Translations under genes and position numbers: made by a program | NCBI RefSeq assembly: GCF_000485595.1 | Contig: NW_014577636.1 | Coordinates: forward strand, 42,863-64,202 | Direction: 5' to 3' | Length of the DNA stretch: 21,340 nt | Source of the DNA: Priapulus caudatus | Lineage: Eukaryota > Priapulida > Priapulimorpha > Priapulimorphida > Priapulidae | Shown: piece after piece, positions 1 to 8,499 of the stretch | Layout of the letters: the number at the start of each line of letters is the position of its first letter | Numbering within the stretch: position 1 is the stretch's first letter | The notes under the pieces: generated by a model | What the model was told of the DNA's origin: nothing | What the model saw: only the letters and a program-made list of their open reading frames with translations | Databases searched by the model: none

Positions 1-119
1 GAAGAGAGGCTGAAAGAAATATTAGGAGGGGTGAGTTAGGCAAAATTGTTCAGTGAGGTTTGGTATAGGGCGTGGGGCGGGTCGGTGTGAGGATAGAATG
101 GGACGTGATGTGATGGTGG

Positions 120-194
120 GGGTGGTATGAGAAGAGTAGAGGAGTGAGAGTGGGTAGATTAGAGATAGATGAGCTGGATAGATAGATAGATTAG

Positions 195-249
<55 letters not shown>

Positions 250-365
250 ATGAAAGAAAGAAAGAGAAAGAGCGAGAGACACACACAGCAAGAGGAAGAG
301 ATTGCGAGTAAGAGAGCTAAGTGGAACAACGAGTCAACAAGTCAAGATAGAGCGAGAGAGAAAAA
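120..365. repeat. GA-rich purine tract with (AG)24 core
   Basis: Plus-strand purine-rich tract. The core from about 199 to 246 is an uninterrupted AG dinucleotide run, preceded by a few GATA units (about 177-190) and followed by degenerate GAAA and GAGA words. Reading frames across it encode only low-complexity Ser/Leu or Glu/Arg strings and are not genes. Bases 1-120 are G-rich unique-looking sequence in which I see no feature. Confidence 0.95.
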
Positions 366-733
366 AACAGCACGAGAGAAAATGATTTCTGTATTTCCGA
401 GCAGTCGGTTCGGGATTCCATTGGAAGTAGACTTTTACCGACGACGGCCATTAAAAGCTTTGGCGACCCATCAACTTTGTCGTCGTCATCGTTATCGTCG
501 TCGTCAACCGGCTGATCACAGTGTTTTAGCTCTGCTCGAAAGCAATTTGAAATGTACGTCGTCGTCGTTTTGCTCTACGTCGGCTTGATGCGTCCGACTT
601 TCGGCTGTTGACGTTTCAACCTCATCTCTCAATCTCGTCTGTTTCGACGAGAAATCGTCGAATAATACTTTTTACCCGCCAGGAGACATGTCCGGTATTA
701 TTTCAGCAGTAGATTGCATCAGAGAGATTCGCC
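366..733. other. Unique stretch with CGTCGT trinucleotides, no gene recognised
   Basis: Mixed-composition DNA with clusters of CGTCGT, CATCGT and TATCGT (about 478-510 and 556-570). There is a short perfect stem, TCTCGTC at 633-639 pairing with GACGAGA at 646-652 across a 6-base loop. A 112-codon frame runs in from the GA tract at 250 and ends at 588, but its product resembles nothing I know and its first third is repeat-encoded. I do not call it a gene. Confidence 0.5.
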
Positions 734-815
734 TGCCATATATATCGGCATTATGCCCATCATATATATATATATAAATAAATAAATAAATAAATATATA
801 TATATATGCGCTCAT
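734..815. repeat. (TA)n / (AAAT)n AT-rich microsatellite
   Basis: TA dinucleotides, then about five AAAT units, then TA dinucleotides again, spanning roughly 761-807 with degenerate edges. It separates CpG-containing sequence on its left from the pyrimidine tract on its right. Confidence 0.93.
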
Positions 816-964
816 AAATATGAATTGCGGGCAGATCCATCGCCTGACTGTAATCTAACCAATGATAATTGAATCGCGCCATATTAGCGATGACGTGAAC
901 GTGTGCATTCGGGGTCGCTGTACGTTATTGTGCTTAATTCTGTTTTCCATTCATCCTCGAATGT

Positions 965-1170
965 GCGCGCTCTCCCCCATCTCTCTCGTTCTTTCTTTCT
1001 CTTCCTCTCTCTCTCTCTCCCTGTCTATTTATCTCTCTGTCTGTCTATGTCTCTCTCTGTCTCTCTTTATATCCCCCTCTCTCTTTCTTTCTGGCCATGT
1101 GTGCGTGACTGCGTGTCTCTCCCTTTCTTTCACATCTAATCCATCCATCTATTCATCCTATCCTGTTCAT
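965..1170. repeat. Degenerate CT/TCTG pyrimidine tract
   Basis: Pyrimidine-rich run of CTCTCT, CTGTCTAT and CCTCTCT words with interruptions. A 228-codon frame from 862 to 1548 runs through this tract and the following GT tract only because neither produces stop codons. The translation is Ser/Leu-rich and then Cys/Val/Arg-rich low complexity. Confidence 0.9.
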
Positions 1171-1329
1171 CTCTCTGTGTTTGAATGTGGGTCTAGATTT
1201 GACATGGCTGTCCGTCATACCGATGGCCTCCGATATTATTGCGTAATACTTCGCGTTCGGAAAAGACTCATGTTTGCAAAGTCATTGGCATCATTTATGA
1301 CATTGCATGCCTGCATTATACACGGAAAT

Positions 1330-1497
1330 GTGTGTGCGTGTGCGTGTGCGTGTGCGTGTGCGCGTGCCTGCATGCGTTCGTTCGTTCGTTCGTGCGTGTG
1401 TGCGTTCGTGCGTGTGTGCGTTCGTGCGTGCATGCGTTCGTGCATGCGTGCGTGCATACGATCGTGCGCGTGCGCGTGTATGTTCGTACATGTCTCC
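1330..1497. repeat. GT/GCGT/CGTT-rich microsatellite block
   Basis: The block begins as GTGTGC units and passes into GCGTTCGT and CGTGCGTGCAT variants. It faces a complementary CA/ACGC block at 1616-1750 across about 120 bp of unique DNA (1498-1615), so the two could pair as a long imperfect hairpin. Confidence 0.93.
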
Positions 1498-1615
1498 CGC
1501 ATGACAAAGGCTGCACTGCCGTGTAATAGGCTAATGCAAACATACTAAAATCGTAATGAACCACACAGCGGAGTGGGCGGTTGAATACATCATCGACATC
1601 TGGCGATGGCTGGAG

Positions 1616-1750
1616 CACGCACGCACGCACGCACGCACGCGCACACACACACACACACACACACGCACACACGCACGCACGCACACCCACACATACGCAC
1701 GCACACACAAGCACGCACGCACGCACGCACACGCACGCACGCGCGCGCAA
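1616..1750. repeat. CA/ACGC microsatellite block
   Basis: ACGC tetranucleotides, then a CA run near 1643-1665, then mixed CACGCA and CACCCACA units ending in GCGCGCGC. It is complementary in type and opposite in orientation to the GT/GCGT block at 1330-1497. It ends about 35 bp before the transposon-like element that starts at 1786. Confidence 0.93.
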
Positions 1751-1785
1751 TATTATGGCGAGCATGCGGGCATTGCTTATAGTTA

Positions 1786-1943
1786 TACCCCCGTCACACC
1801 GGACGGCGACCATCCGCGACCGTACGGCGACCAGAAAATGTACAAGGTCGCCGGCAAACGCGAATACCCCCGTCACACCGGACGCCGACCATCCGCGACC
1901 GTACGGCGACCAGAAAATGTACAAGGTCGCCGGCAAACGCGAA
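1786..1943. repeat. 79-bp tandem duplication of the transposon left end
   Basis: Two units, 1786-1864 and 1865-1943, differ by one base that I can see (G at 1806 versus C at 1885). Each opens with TACCCCCGTCACACCGG, contains GGCGACC and an inverted GGTCGCC that could pair within the unit, and closes with GGCAAACGCGAA. The first unit starts exactly at the inferred transposon boundary, so a complete TIR copy sits inside the element. Confidence 0.93.
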
Positions 1944-2228
1944 CACAACGCGAGAAAAAGTCCCAACAAATTACAAACTTGAAAAAAAACCGCGGTCTTA
2001 CCGCGACCTTTGGTGCGATCATACAGCGTCTCTCCGGCGGCGCCGCGCCACGATCCTCTCGCGGCTTAATGCGTGTCTATTGAGATCTATGGGGCTGGCA
2101 ACCGCGATCACCAGGCGTTCCCGCGGCGCTCGTCACCACGCTTCATGGGGTTCTTACACGCGTCGTCTACGTAGTATCGCGAACTGCACGCACCTCACGC
2201 GTTTCTACCACCGTTTTCTCACGGCGAC

Positions 2229-2409
2229 TATATAAGCTGGTCAGATTTCGGAATTTTAACTGTATAGTTGGCGTTGCCTGAGTAGAAACACGATGCCGAA
2301 GAAGGAAAACAAGTACCACAGACCTGAGCCGTGGCCGTGGCCGAGACAGATCGGCATGAAACAGAATCGGCAGATCGGAGTTGAGACAGCATCCATGAAT
2401 TCGCGTTGA
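2229..2409 (+). other. TATA-like box and 38-codon ORF inside the element
   Basis: TATATAA at 2229-2235 lies 58 bp upstream of an ATG at 2293, which opens a 38-codon frame ending with TGA at 2407-2409. The predicted peptide starts MPKKENKYHRPEPWPWPRQ, is basic and proline/tryptophan-rich, and matches no family I recognise. An AT-rich box before a tiny frame can occur by chance, and length alone gives no support for translation. It is noted because it lies centrally in the element and is too short for ordinary ORF listing. Confidence 0.15.
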
Positions 2410-2889
2410 AAATGTTACCATTTCGCAGCGAGCGTTCTTGCACGCGTGTACTGACGCGTGACTACGTTGTTATGGAGATGCTTACGACGCGTTGTTCTTC
2501 ACGACCTTCGCGACCCCACCGCGTTCTCACCGCGTTCCAGGTCAGATCGCCGAACCTTGGCGCTTTGTTTTAATGAAACATTGCTCAAAACAAACGCCGT
2601 GACTCGGCGATCTATTGGGCGACCATGGCGACCACACACGATGGTTCTGCGCTTTCCACCACGCTATATACCCGCTTATGGCGACCTTGGCGCGCTCTGG
2701 GCCAATTTCCGTTCGCCGTAGCAGCGCAGTAAGCCGACGCCACCCCGGTGTGACGGGCTCGGTATTATCGCCCACGTATAGCATATTCAAATTAAATATC
2801 CGATGACGTCGAAGAAAGAGAAGCCCTCATTCGTTCCCTGCTGCTCCCGGAACTCGAATGCAAACCCAGAGGAATAAAGGGAGCCGGCG

Positions 2890-2946
2890 AGGTATGAAGG
2901 ATATGGCGACCGTACGTGCAAGCCAACGTGTGTGTGACGGGAGGGG
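2890..2946. repeat. Decayed right-end copy of the same transposon family
   Basis: This stretch holds TATGGCGACC (from about 2901), then AAGCCAACG, then GTGTGACGGG (ending about 2941). The same words occur in the same order in the right end of the 1786-2764 element (TATGGCGACC near 2675, AAGCCGACGCC near 2731, GTGTGACGGG at 2748-2757), with about 45 bp missing between the first two. I infer an older, internally deleted end of a related insertion. Confidence 0.45.
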
Positions 2947-3290
2947 TGAAGCGGGGAGGAGGAAGGAGAATAGAGGAAGGGAGAGAGGGGTCACATCACT
3001 CTCCATCGCCTCAGCTGCTAGTGATCAGACAACGCGCGTGTCGACACTGACAGCGTTAAGCCGGGTTTACGCTATTAACTTGTAGTTGTATAGGCGTGTA
3101 CGAGGAGGAGGAGGAGGAGACGATGCGACACTCTCTACGTACGCACATCTTGCCTGAGGCACGCTCTGCCAATACCACATGTTAGTTCGATCAGCTTATT
3201 GATCAGCGAGATCGAGCTAGAATGTTAGCGCTGAAATAGTTCGCGTGTGAGAGTCGGGGAGGCGCATGTTATGTGATGCGCTGAATTTGT
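2947..3290. other. Unique stretch, no gene recognised
   Basis: Purine-rich at first (GGGAGGAGGAAGG type), with a (GAG)n-like cluster at about 3101-3119 and otherwise mixed sequence. The open frames are short and match nothing I recognise. The flanking part at 2768-2889 is likewise unique. Confidence 0.5.
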
Positions 3291-3296
3291 GAGACA

Positions 3297-3328
3297 TACA
3301 CGTACGTACGTACGTACGCACGCACGGG
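3297..3328. repeat. (ACGT)n / (ACGC)n microsatellite
   Basis: About five ACGT units followed by ACGC units. ACGT repeats are self-complementary, so the tract can form a cruciform. Confidence 0.9.
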
Positions 3329-3404
3329 TACACAGACGGAGAGCGATAGAAAGAGATAGTGAGCCGAGATGGATTTGACAGAGGACAATCAGAATCATGA
3401 AATT

Positions 3405-3572
3405 AGATAGGTAGATAAAGAGAGACAGAGAGGGAGAGGGCGTGGAAGACATAGCGAGAGTAAGAGAGTGAGTGAGGGAGAAAAAGAAGGTCAAAGAGAG
3501 AGAGAGAGAGAGAGAAGAGAGAGGTGAGAGGGACGAGAGAAGGGGAGAGACAGAGAGGAGGGAGAGACACAC

Positions 3573-3613
<41 letters not shown>

Positions 3614-3905
3614 GAGGAGAGAGAGGAGAGGGGAGAGAGAGAGAGAGCAGAGAGACAGAGTGAGAGAGAGAGACGAGAGAGAGAGAGAGAGATGAGAGAC
3701 AGATGAGATGTAAGAGGTGAGAGAGTGAGACTGAGAGGAGCAGAGAGATGAGACAGAGTGAGGCATCGAGAGAAGCAGAGAGAGTATGAGAGAGAGGAGA
3801 GAGAGAGCAGAAGGGAGGAGAGAAGACAGAGTGAGCAACGTAGAGAGCTAGAGAGAGAGAAAGAGAGAGAGAAAGAGGAGAGAGAGCAGAGAGAGAGAGA
3901 GAGAT
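3405..3905. repeat. 0.5-kb imperfect GA tract
   Basis: Nearly pure plus-strand purine sequence of GAGA with G or A slippage, with occasional C and T interruptions (GACAGA, GATGAGA). It is opposed by the CT tract at 4241-4665. All frames here, including 187 codons on the minus strand at 3403-3966, are Ser/Leu or Arg/Glu low complexity without a plausible gene. Confidence 0.96.
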
Positions 3906-4240
3906 GAGCGAGCGAGCTGCCGTGATGAAATGTAGCGCTTACCACCTGTACGTCATTACGCCGCAATTAATCGTTTACCTGTAATTAACGCTGACGTGCG
4001 GCGCGGCTGGTCGCAGGCTGCCGTCGCTAGGGGCGCCACGCCATAACGGCGCACGCCGTCATCGGTCATCGTTATCGTCATCGCCGGCGGGCCGACGGGG
4101 AGTCCCGACGGCGGGCCCAATCCAAATCCAATACTAGTAAATCGTCACCGTCATCGCCCAATCGTCATCGTCATTAGCACGCGCTGTTGACGCTTCAGTC
4201 TCATCGACGGGCGACACGGGGCGGTAGATCTCGGCGACTG
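3906..4240. other. Unique spacer between GA and CT tracts, CGTCAT-rich
   Basis: Mixed, moderately GC-rich DNA. Words such as TCATCGTTATCG and ATCGTCATCGTCAT recur at about 4065-4085 and 4150-4175, and GGCGGGCC occurs twice close together near 4087 and 4110. No domain-bearing frame and no RNA gene are seen. Confidence 0.5.
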
Positions 4241-4810
4241 TGAGTTTCTACCTCTCTCTCTCTCTTCTTCCTCTCTTTCCCTCTCTCTCTCGTCCCTTCT
4301 CTCTCGCTCCCATCTTCATATTTATTTTTTGTGTCTCGCTCCCTCTCTCTTCACTTTCTCCTTTCATCTTCTCATTTCTTTATTCCTTTCTTCCTCGCAT
4401 TCTTTGCTCTCTCTCTCCTCCTCTCTCTTCTCTCTCTCTCTTCTCTCTCTCTCTCGTCGTCTCTCTTGCTTCTCTCTCTTCTCTCTCTCTCTTGTCTCTC
4501 TTCTCTTCTCTCTTCTCTCTCTCATTCTCTCTCATTCTCTCCTCTCTCTCACATTCTTCTTGCTCTTTCTCTCGCTCTCTTTTCTCTCTCTCTGCCTTTC
4601 TCTTCTCTCTCTCTCTCTCTCTCCTCTCCCTCTCTCCTCTCTTCTCTCTCGAGCGCGCGCGCTTTCTCGACTCCTTGCTCTCTCGTTTCCCTATCTTCTG
4701 TGTCTGCGTCTGCGCGCGTTTTTTCCCCCTAGCTCCGCCTCTGCGCTCTGTGTGTATCTGCTCTCTCTTTTCCTCCATTTCTCTCTATTTTCGGCTCTCT
4801 GTCTATCTGT
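4241..4810. repeat. CT-rich pyrimidine tract
   Basis: CTCTCT dinucleotides with TTC and TCC slippage, densest at 4250-4665 and fraying out to about 4810 through a GAGCGCGCGCG interruption near 4650. Three overlapping frames of 133-199 codons exist only because C/T sequence lacks stops. Confidence 0.95.
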
Positions 4811-5220
4811 CCTATCGTCGCTCGCGCTCTGTGGTGTAGTGCTTTAGTCAGTGGAGGCGTAATTCGCAATTTCCCACAGTGTGCAATTTGGGGTAACGCC
4901 GATGCGACATGCTTGCCGTCTGTGCATGTGTCCTATTTAGCGTCTCCCTAATCACCACTCCTTGCCCGAGCTCGTCTTCCATCCCAGCCCTGGCCTCCAT
5001 CTCAAATAACATAATCAATTCATCTACCTCCTCCATGCCACCTTTCCTTATCAGTCTTATACATCCTTTTATTCACCTTCCTCCGCCCACACCTCCTTCA
5101 TAACCTACCTCTTCTATGTTCGTTGCGTTCTTCTGGAATCCACTCCTTTCCTCTTCATTTCCTACCTCTCCTTCATCCCTCCTCCACGTCTTCCACTCGT
5201 CGCTTCGAAGCCTACCTCCC
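4811..5220. other. CT-rich degenerate region leading into the 42-bp repeats
   Basis: Pyrimidine-biased but not periodic. Words such as CTACCTCCTCCATGCCACC and CATCCTTTTATTCACC resemble pieces of the downstream 42-bp unit, so this may be the eroded edge of that array. No gene is called. Confidence 0.45.
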
Positions 5221-6100
5221 TATATGGAACACCCAATCCTCAAACAGCCACTTCCTTCATCCTACCTCCTCTATTCACCCTCCTCCAGCCACTCTCCTTC
5301 ATCCTACCTCCTCTATTCACCCTCCTCCAGCCACTCTCCTTCATCCTACCTCCTCTATTCACCTCTCCAGCCCCTCTATCCTACCTCCTTCCCTATCCAC
5401 TGCGGCTCTCCAGACACTCTCCTTCCACCTTCCGTACCTTCCTCTAGTTACACCCTCCTCCAGGGGAAGTAAGGCGCCAACTGCTCCTTCATCCTACTCT
5501 CTATTCACCCTCCAAATCGCACACGTCGTGCGTTCGAGTGCCTCACCCTCCTCTATTCACCCTCCTCCAGCCACTCTCCTTCATCCTACCTCCTCTATTC
5601 ACCCTCCTCCAGCGCCACTCTCCTTCATTCCTTACCGTCCTCTATTCACCCTTCGCTCAGCCACTCTCCTTCATCCTACCTCTCTATTCGCCTCTTCTGT
5701 CCACCCTCCGTTCGCCTACCTCCCTATGTCACCTCCTTTCACCTACCTCCTCTTATTCACCTCCTCAGCCACTCCCCTTCATCCTACCTCCTCTATTCCC
5801 TCCTCCAGGCCACTCCCCTTCATCCTACGCTCCTGCGTATTCACCCTCCTTCTCCAGCCACCCTCCTTCATCCTACCTCCTTATTCACCTCCCTCCAGCC
5901 ACCTTTCTTCTGAAACCATACCTTCACAATTTATGTCACGGCTGGCCTCCAGACAACACTTCTCCTTCATATCACCTCTCTATTCACCCTCCTCCAAGTC
6001 CACTCTCCTGTCATCCTACCTCTCTATCACCCTCCTCCAGCCACTCTCCTTCATCCTACCTCCTCTATTCACCGCTCGTTCCTGCCCACTCTGCATTCAG
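5221..6100. repeat. 42-bp minisatellite array
   Basis: Units contain TCATCCTACCTCCTC, TATTCACCCTCC and TCCAGCCACTCTCCT in that order. The word TCATCCTACC begins at 5257, 5299 and 5341, giving an exact 42-bp period for the first units. Later units to about 6090 vary in length and carry insertions and deletions. Because 42 is a multiple of three, a frame reading Pro-Ser-Ser-Tyr-Leu-Leu-Tyr-Ser-Pro stays open. This also produces the longest frame of the window (371 codons, 5123-6238), which I regard as non-coding. Confidence 0.9.
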
Positions 6101-6452
6101 GGGTGCGCTACCTTTCGCAGTCCACCTTTCTGCCTACATCGTTATCCAGCCCGCCACCCGAATCATGTGCGGTGGCTTGAGGGGTTGGGTAGCGCTGCGA
6201 GTCGTCACGTGATGCTAATCTTGTTGTGTATGCTATGATATTATTCGTAATGTGGGGAAAACCCCCAAGTTCTGGTTGTTCACAACAAAATGTGGAAGCA
6301 GTCAGGCACGCCTAGCACTATAAATGACACTTACCTAGACTAACCTAGCAACGCATGACACACACAGTCAGCTATATTCAGGAGACTCTCATACCACACA
6401 ACACAACACGACAAATGCGAGGCGGACAAAAACAAAACACAACACACACAAC

Positions 6453-6456
<4 letters not shown>
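6101..6456. other. Unique stretch, no gene recognised
   Basis: Mixed sequence between the 42-bp array and a CA tract, becoming ACA-rich from about 6355. I see no coding domain, RNA gene or transposon end. Confidence 0.5.

Positions 6457-6484
<28 letters not shown>
6457..6484. repeat. (AC)n microsatellite
   Basis: About 13 AC units, preceded by a degenerate ACAACACA-rich region from about 6395. Confidence 0.95.
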
Positions 6485-6694
6485 CCACATGTCGAGCCGT
6501 GCCGTGCCAGATGGCAAGGAAAAGTTGCCGCTATTATTGCACAATTAAATTACGAGTAAATTATCTCCGCCGTTATATTGCTTAACCAGCGTGGCGACGG
6601 TATAAACTTGCTGGCCTTTATGGTGCGCTGCGGCGCCGTTAATAAATCGAATCATTTCGGCAAATCCTGTCGCTACGAGCTTTTGTAGTATTAT

Positions 6695-6865
6695 TAATGT
6701 ATACATGTATATATATCTATCACGTGTATATAATATATATACTATATGTATTATCTGAGGGCGAATAAAAATCAGATTGTATTGTTTTATTCACGTCAGA
6801 TATTATTATATTAAAATATATATATATATAATATATATATATATATATACATGCAGAGATAGATA
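6695..6865. repeat. AT-rich tract with (TA)n runs
   Basis: TATATA runs with TATACATGTATA and ATAATATATATA words, densest at about 6815-6850. The interval 6485-6694 just upstream is unique, with no feature recognised. Confidence 0.9.
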
Positions 6866-6889
6866 CATGTATATGTTGGATGTATATTT

Positions 6890-7355
6890 CATGGCGTTAC
6901 TGTATATGGCGGATTTATCAAGTAGCGCGATGGACTGTTAGGCGCGCGATGTGCAGCATCGTCAAGCAGGCGTGACGTTCATTGCCGTCAGCGTCGCGTC
7001 TGTTGACGCGCGCTCTCAGCGGACCGCTCGTAGCGTCACCGATTCACCGTCAGCGTCCCTGGACGCGCTCCGGCGGACGCGTCAAGCGACGGTCGGCCGT
7101 AAACATTTCTGCGGCGACCGTCTCCGTCCGGTTCGTCGGCCTTTCAACCCGCTGTCGGCTGTGCTGATAGCTCGCGCGCTACGCCGCCGCCGCCGCTATA
7201 GACGACTTATCATTACAGACGCTGTAAGGTTCCCCGTCTCCTCCCCGCTCCCCCCCTCGTCGCTTTCCTCCTCCCCCGTCTTTTCCCCCTCCGTCTTTCC
7301 CCGTCTCCCCCCCCCCTCTACCTCCGAGACCGTTTCCATGACCAATCGTTCTAAT
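6890..7355. other. CpG-rich segment, open 135-codon frame, no recognised gene
   Basis: From about 6930 to 7200 the sequence is dense in CpG, with repeated GCGTCA, GTCAGCGTC and GACGCG words. It then becomes C/T-rich with a CCCCCCCCCC run near 7305. A plus-strand frame from 6951 to 7358 gives an Arg/Ser/Ala-rich product with no family signature. A donor-like CTGTAAGG occurs at 7222-7229. It could be a first exon or CpG island next to an AT-rich tract, but the sequence alone does not establish this. Confidence 0.3.
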
Positions 7356-7779
7356 TAGCCTTTTGAAATATTTGTTTCGTTGTTCGCGTGCCGTCGGGCG
7401 TGGCGCAGGCAGAATCCACTGGTGCACTCCCCGCACACTGCGTGGACGGTTGCTCGAATAACTTGCAGGCACTCTCCATTATCCGATTCTCACATGTGTA
7501 TATGGAGCTGTTTCGTGAAAGGTTCTGATGATTTTCTGTCCTCAAACGGTCGCATGAGTTTATACGCTGGATGGATTCGGCGTATAAACGTGGTCGCCGC
7601 CGCCTTCCTTGGCGCGTTAGAATGGGCTGATGGGATCGATTGAGACTAAAGTTGCCCCTCGAAAAAAACAAGCCTGCGTTGTTGGTGTCGCAGAACATCA
7701 GATGGAATATGATTAATCCCTCAGTCGCAGTGATATTAATCGCTTCTCCTCGCTCTACCCCTCTCTATCCACACATATA

Positions 7780-7780
<1 letters not shown>
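7356..7780. other. Unique stretch with a perfect 10-bp stem-loop
   Basis: GTTTATACGC at 7558-7567 is the exact reverse complement of GCGTATAAAC at 7580-7589, with a 12-base loop. Frames of 87 codons (plus strand) and 115 codons (minus strand) cross the region and have no recognisable domain. Confidence 0.5.

Positions 7781-7815
<35 letters not shown>
7781..7815. repeat. (TCTA)n microsatellite
   Basis: About eight to nine TCTA units running directly into a short TA-rich piece and then the GT tract. Confidence 0.96.
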
Positions 7816-7816
<1 letters not shown>

Positions 7817-7837
7817 ATATACTATATTATATATATA

Positions 7838-7911
7838 TGTATGTGTGTGTGTGTGTTGTGTGTGTTGTTGTGGTGTGTGTGTGTGTGTGTGTTGTGTGTG
7901 TGGTGCCCGTG

Positions 7912-7972
<61 letters not shown>

Positions 7973-7989
7973 GTGGTGTGTGGTGTGTG
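7838..7989. repeat. (GT)n microsatellite
   Basis: GT dinucleotides with TTG and GGTG interruptions. The longest clean run is at about 7914-7968. A GGTGCCCGTG interruption lies near 7901. Confidence 0.96.
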
Positions 7990-8009
7990 AGGATAAAGAG
8001 AAGTAGATT

Positions 8010-8072
8010 GAGGGAGAGAGAGAGAGAGAGAGAGCAGAGAGAGAGAAGAGAGAGAGAAAGAAAGACAGCAAG
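8010..8072. repeat. GA tract
   Basis: GAGAGA with single interruptions, continuous with a degenerate purine stretch after the GT tract. Its CT counterpart is at 8148-8193. Confidence 0.93.
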
Positions 8073-8147
8073 AGAGAGACATACCTTAGTATTGAAATTT
8101 AAAATAGGTATGGCAGGCCTCGTGCGTTTATTCTCGCGTCTTCCTGC

Positions 8148-8193
8148 TCTTTCTCTCTCCCTCTCTCTCTTCTCTCTTTCTTTCTCTCTCGCT
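8148..8193. repeat. CT tract
   Basis: CTCTCTC run, complementary in type to the GA tract 75 bp upstream and in inverted orientation to it. After it, 8194-8499 is unique sequence with no recognised gene. Confidence 0.92.
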
Positions 8194-8499
8194 GGCACTG
8201 CGGGGTTTAGATTAACCGTTTAGTGCCGCGGGTCCAGGCAGGCGCCAGCGCCTCATCTAATGACGCGGCCCACCTTCTTATCATCATGTCCAGCAGCAGC
8301 AAGCAGCACTGAAGACCACTCGTCATCGATGTCGCCGAATCTAATGTGTGTGCTGCGTCCGTCACTCACCGGCAGAGGCGGAGCCGGTCGTGGGACTGCG
8401 TTAAAGCGCCTCGTATCGTAGCTAGTGTATGGTTGTAACTCTAGCTCTCCTTCTCTGTTTCATGTATCACTTATTTTTTACCAGCGCTCGCACGCCCTT

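Larger units (their letters stand above)
1786..2764. mobile_element. Non-autonomous DNA transposon-like element, TIRs flanked by TTA
   Basis: The left end reads TACC followed by CCCGTCACACCGG (about 1786-1802). The right end (2745-2764), read in reverse complement, is TACCGAG then the same CCCGTCACACCGG, so the 13-bp core matches perfectly. TTA flanks both sides (1783-1785 and 2765-2767). That suits a PIF/Harbinger-type 3-bp target duplication, but TA at both ends would equally suit a Tc1/mariner-type insertion. The 979-bp interior is CpG-rich and has many GCGACC or GGTCGC words near both ends, like subterminal transposase-binding repeats. I see no transposase domain, so mobilisation in trans is inferred. 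The left terminus is duplicated with a 79-bp period. The short TSD could be chance. Confidence 0.7.

Noticed and set aside
2796-2899. Possible exon reading DDVEEREALIRSLLLPELE, ending at GAGGTATGA
   Set aside because: Short, without an in-frame start, a clear splice acceptor or homology I can name. The donor-like end is weak.
460-4210. Shared GCTGTTGACG(T/C)TTCA and TCATCGTTATCG words near 480-630 and 4065-4210 as a dispersed repeat
   Set aside because: Order and spacing agree only loosely and the intervening sequence does not align by eye. Low-complexity CGTC words explain most of the similarity.
3403-4839. Frames of 115-199 codons in the GA and CT tracts
   Set aside because: Ser/Leu or Arg/Glu strings from dinucleotide repeats, open in several frames at once, with no start context or domain.
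5123-6238. Longest open frame of the window (371 codons) over the 42-bp array
   Set aside because: C/T-rich DNA rarely makes stop codons and the 42-bp unit is a multiple of three, so the frame is expected to stay open. The product is low-complexity Ser/Pro/Leu, and two other frames are open over much of the same stretch.
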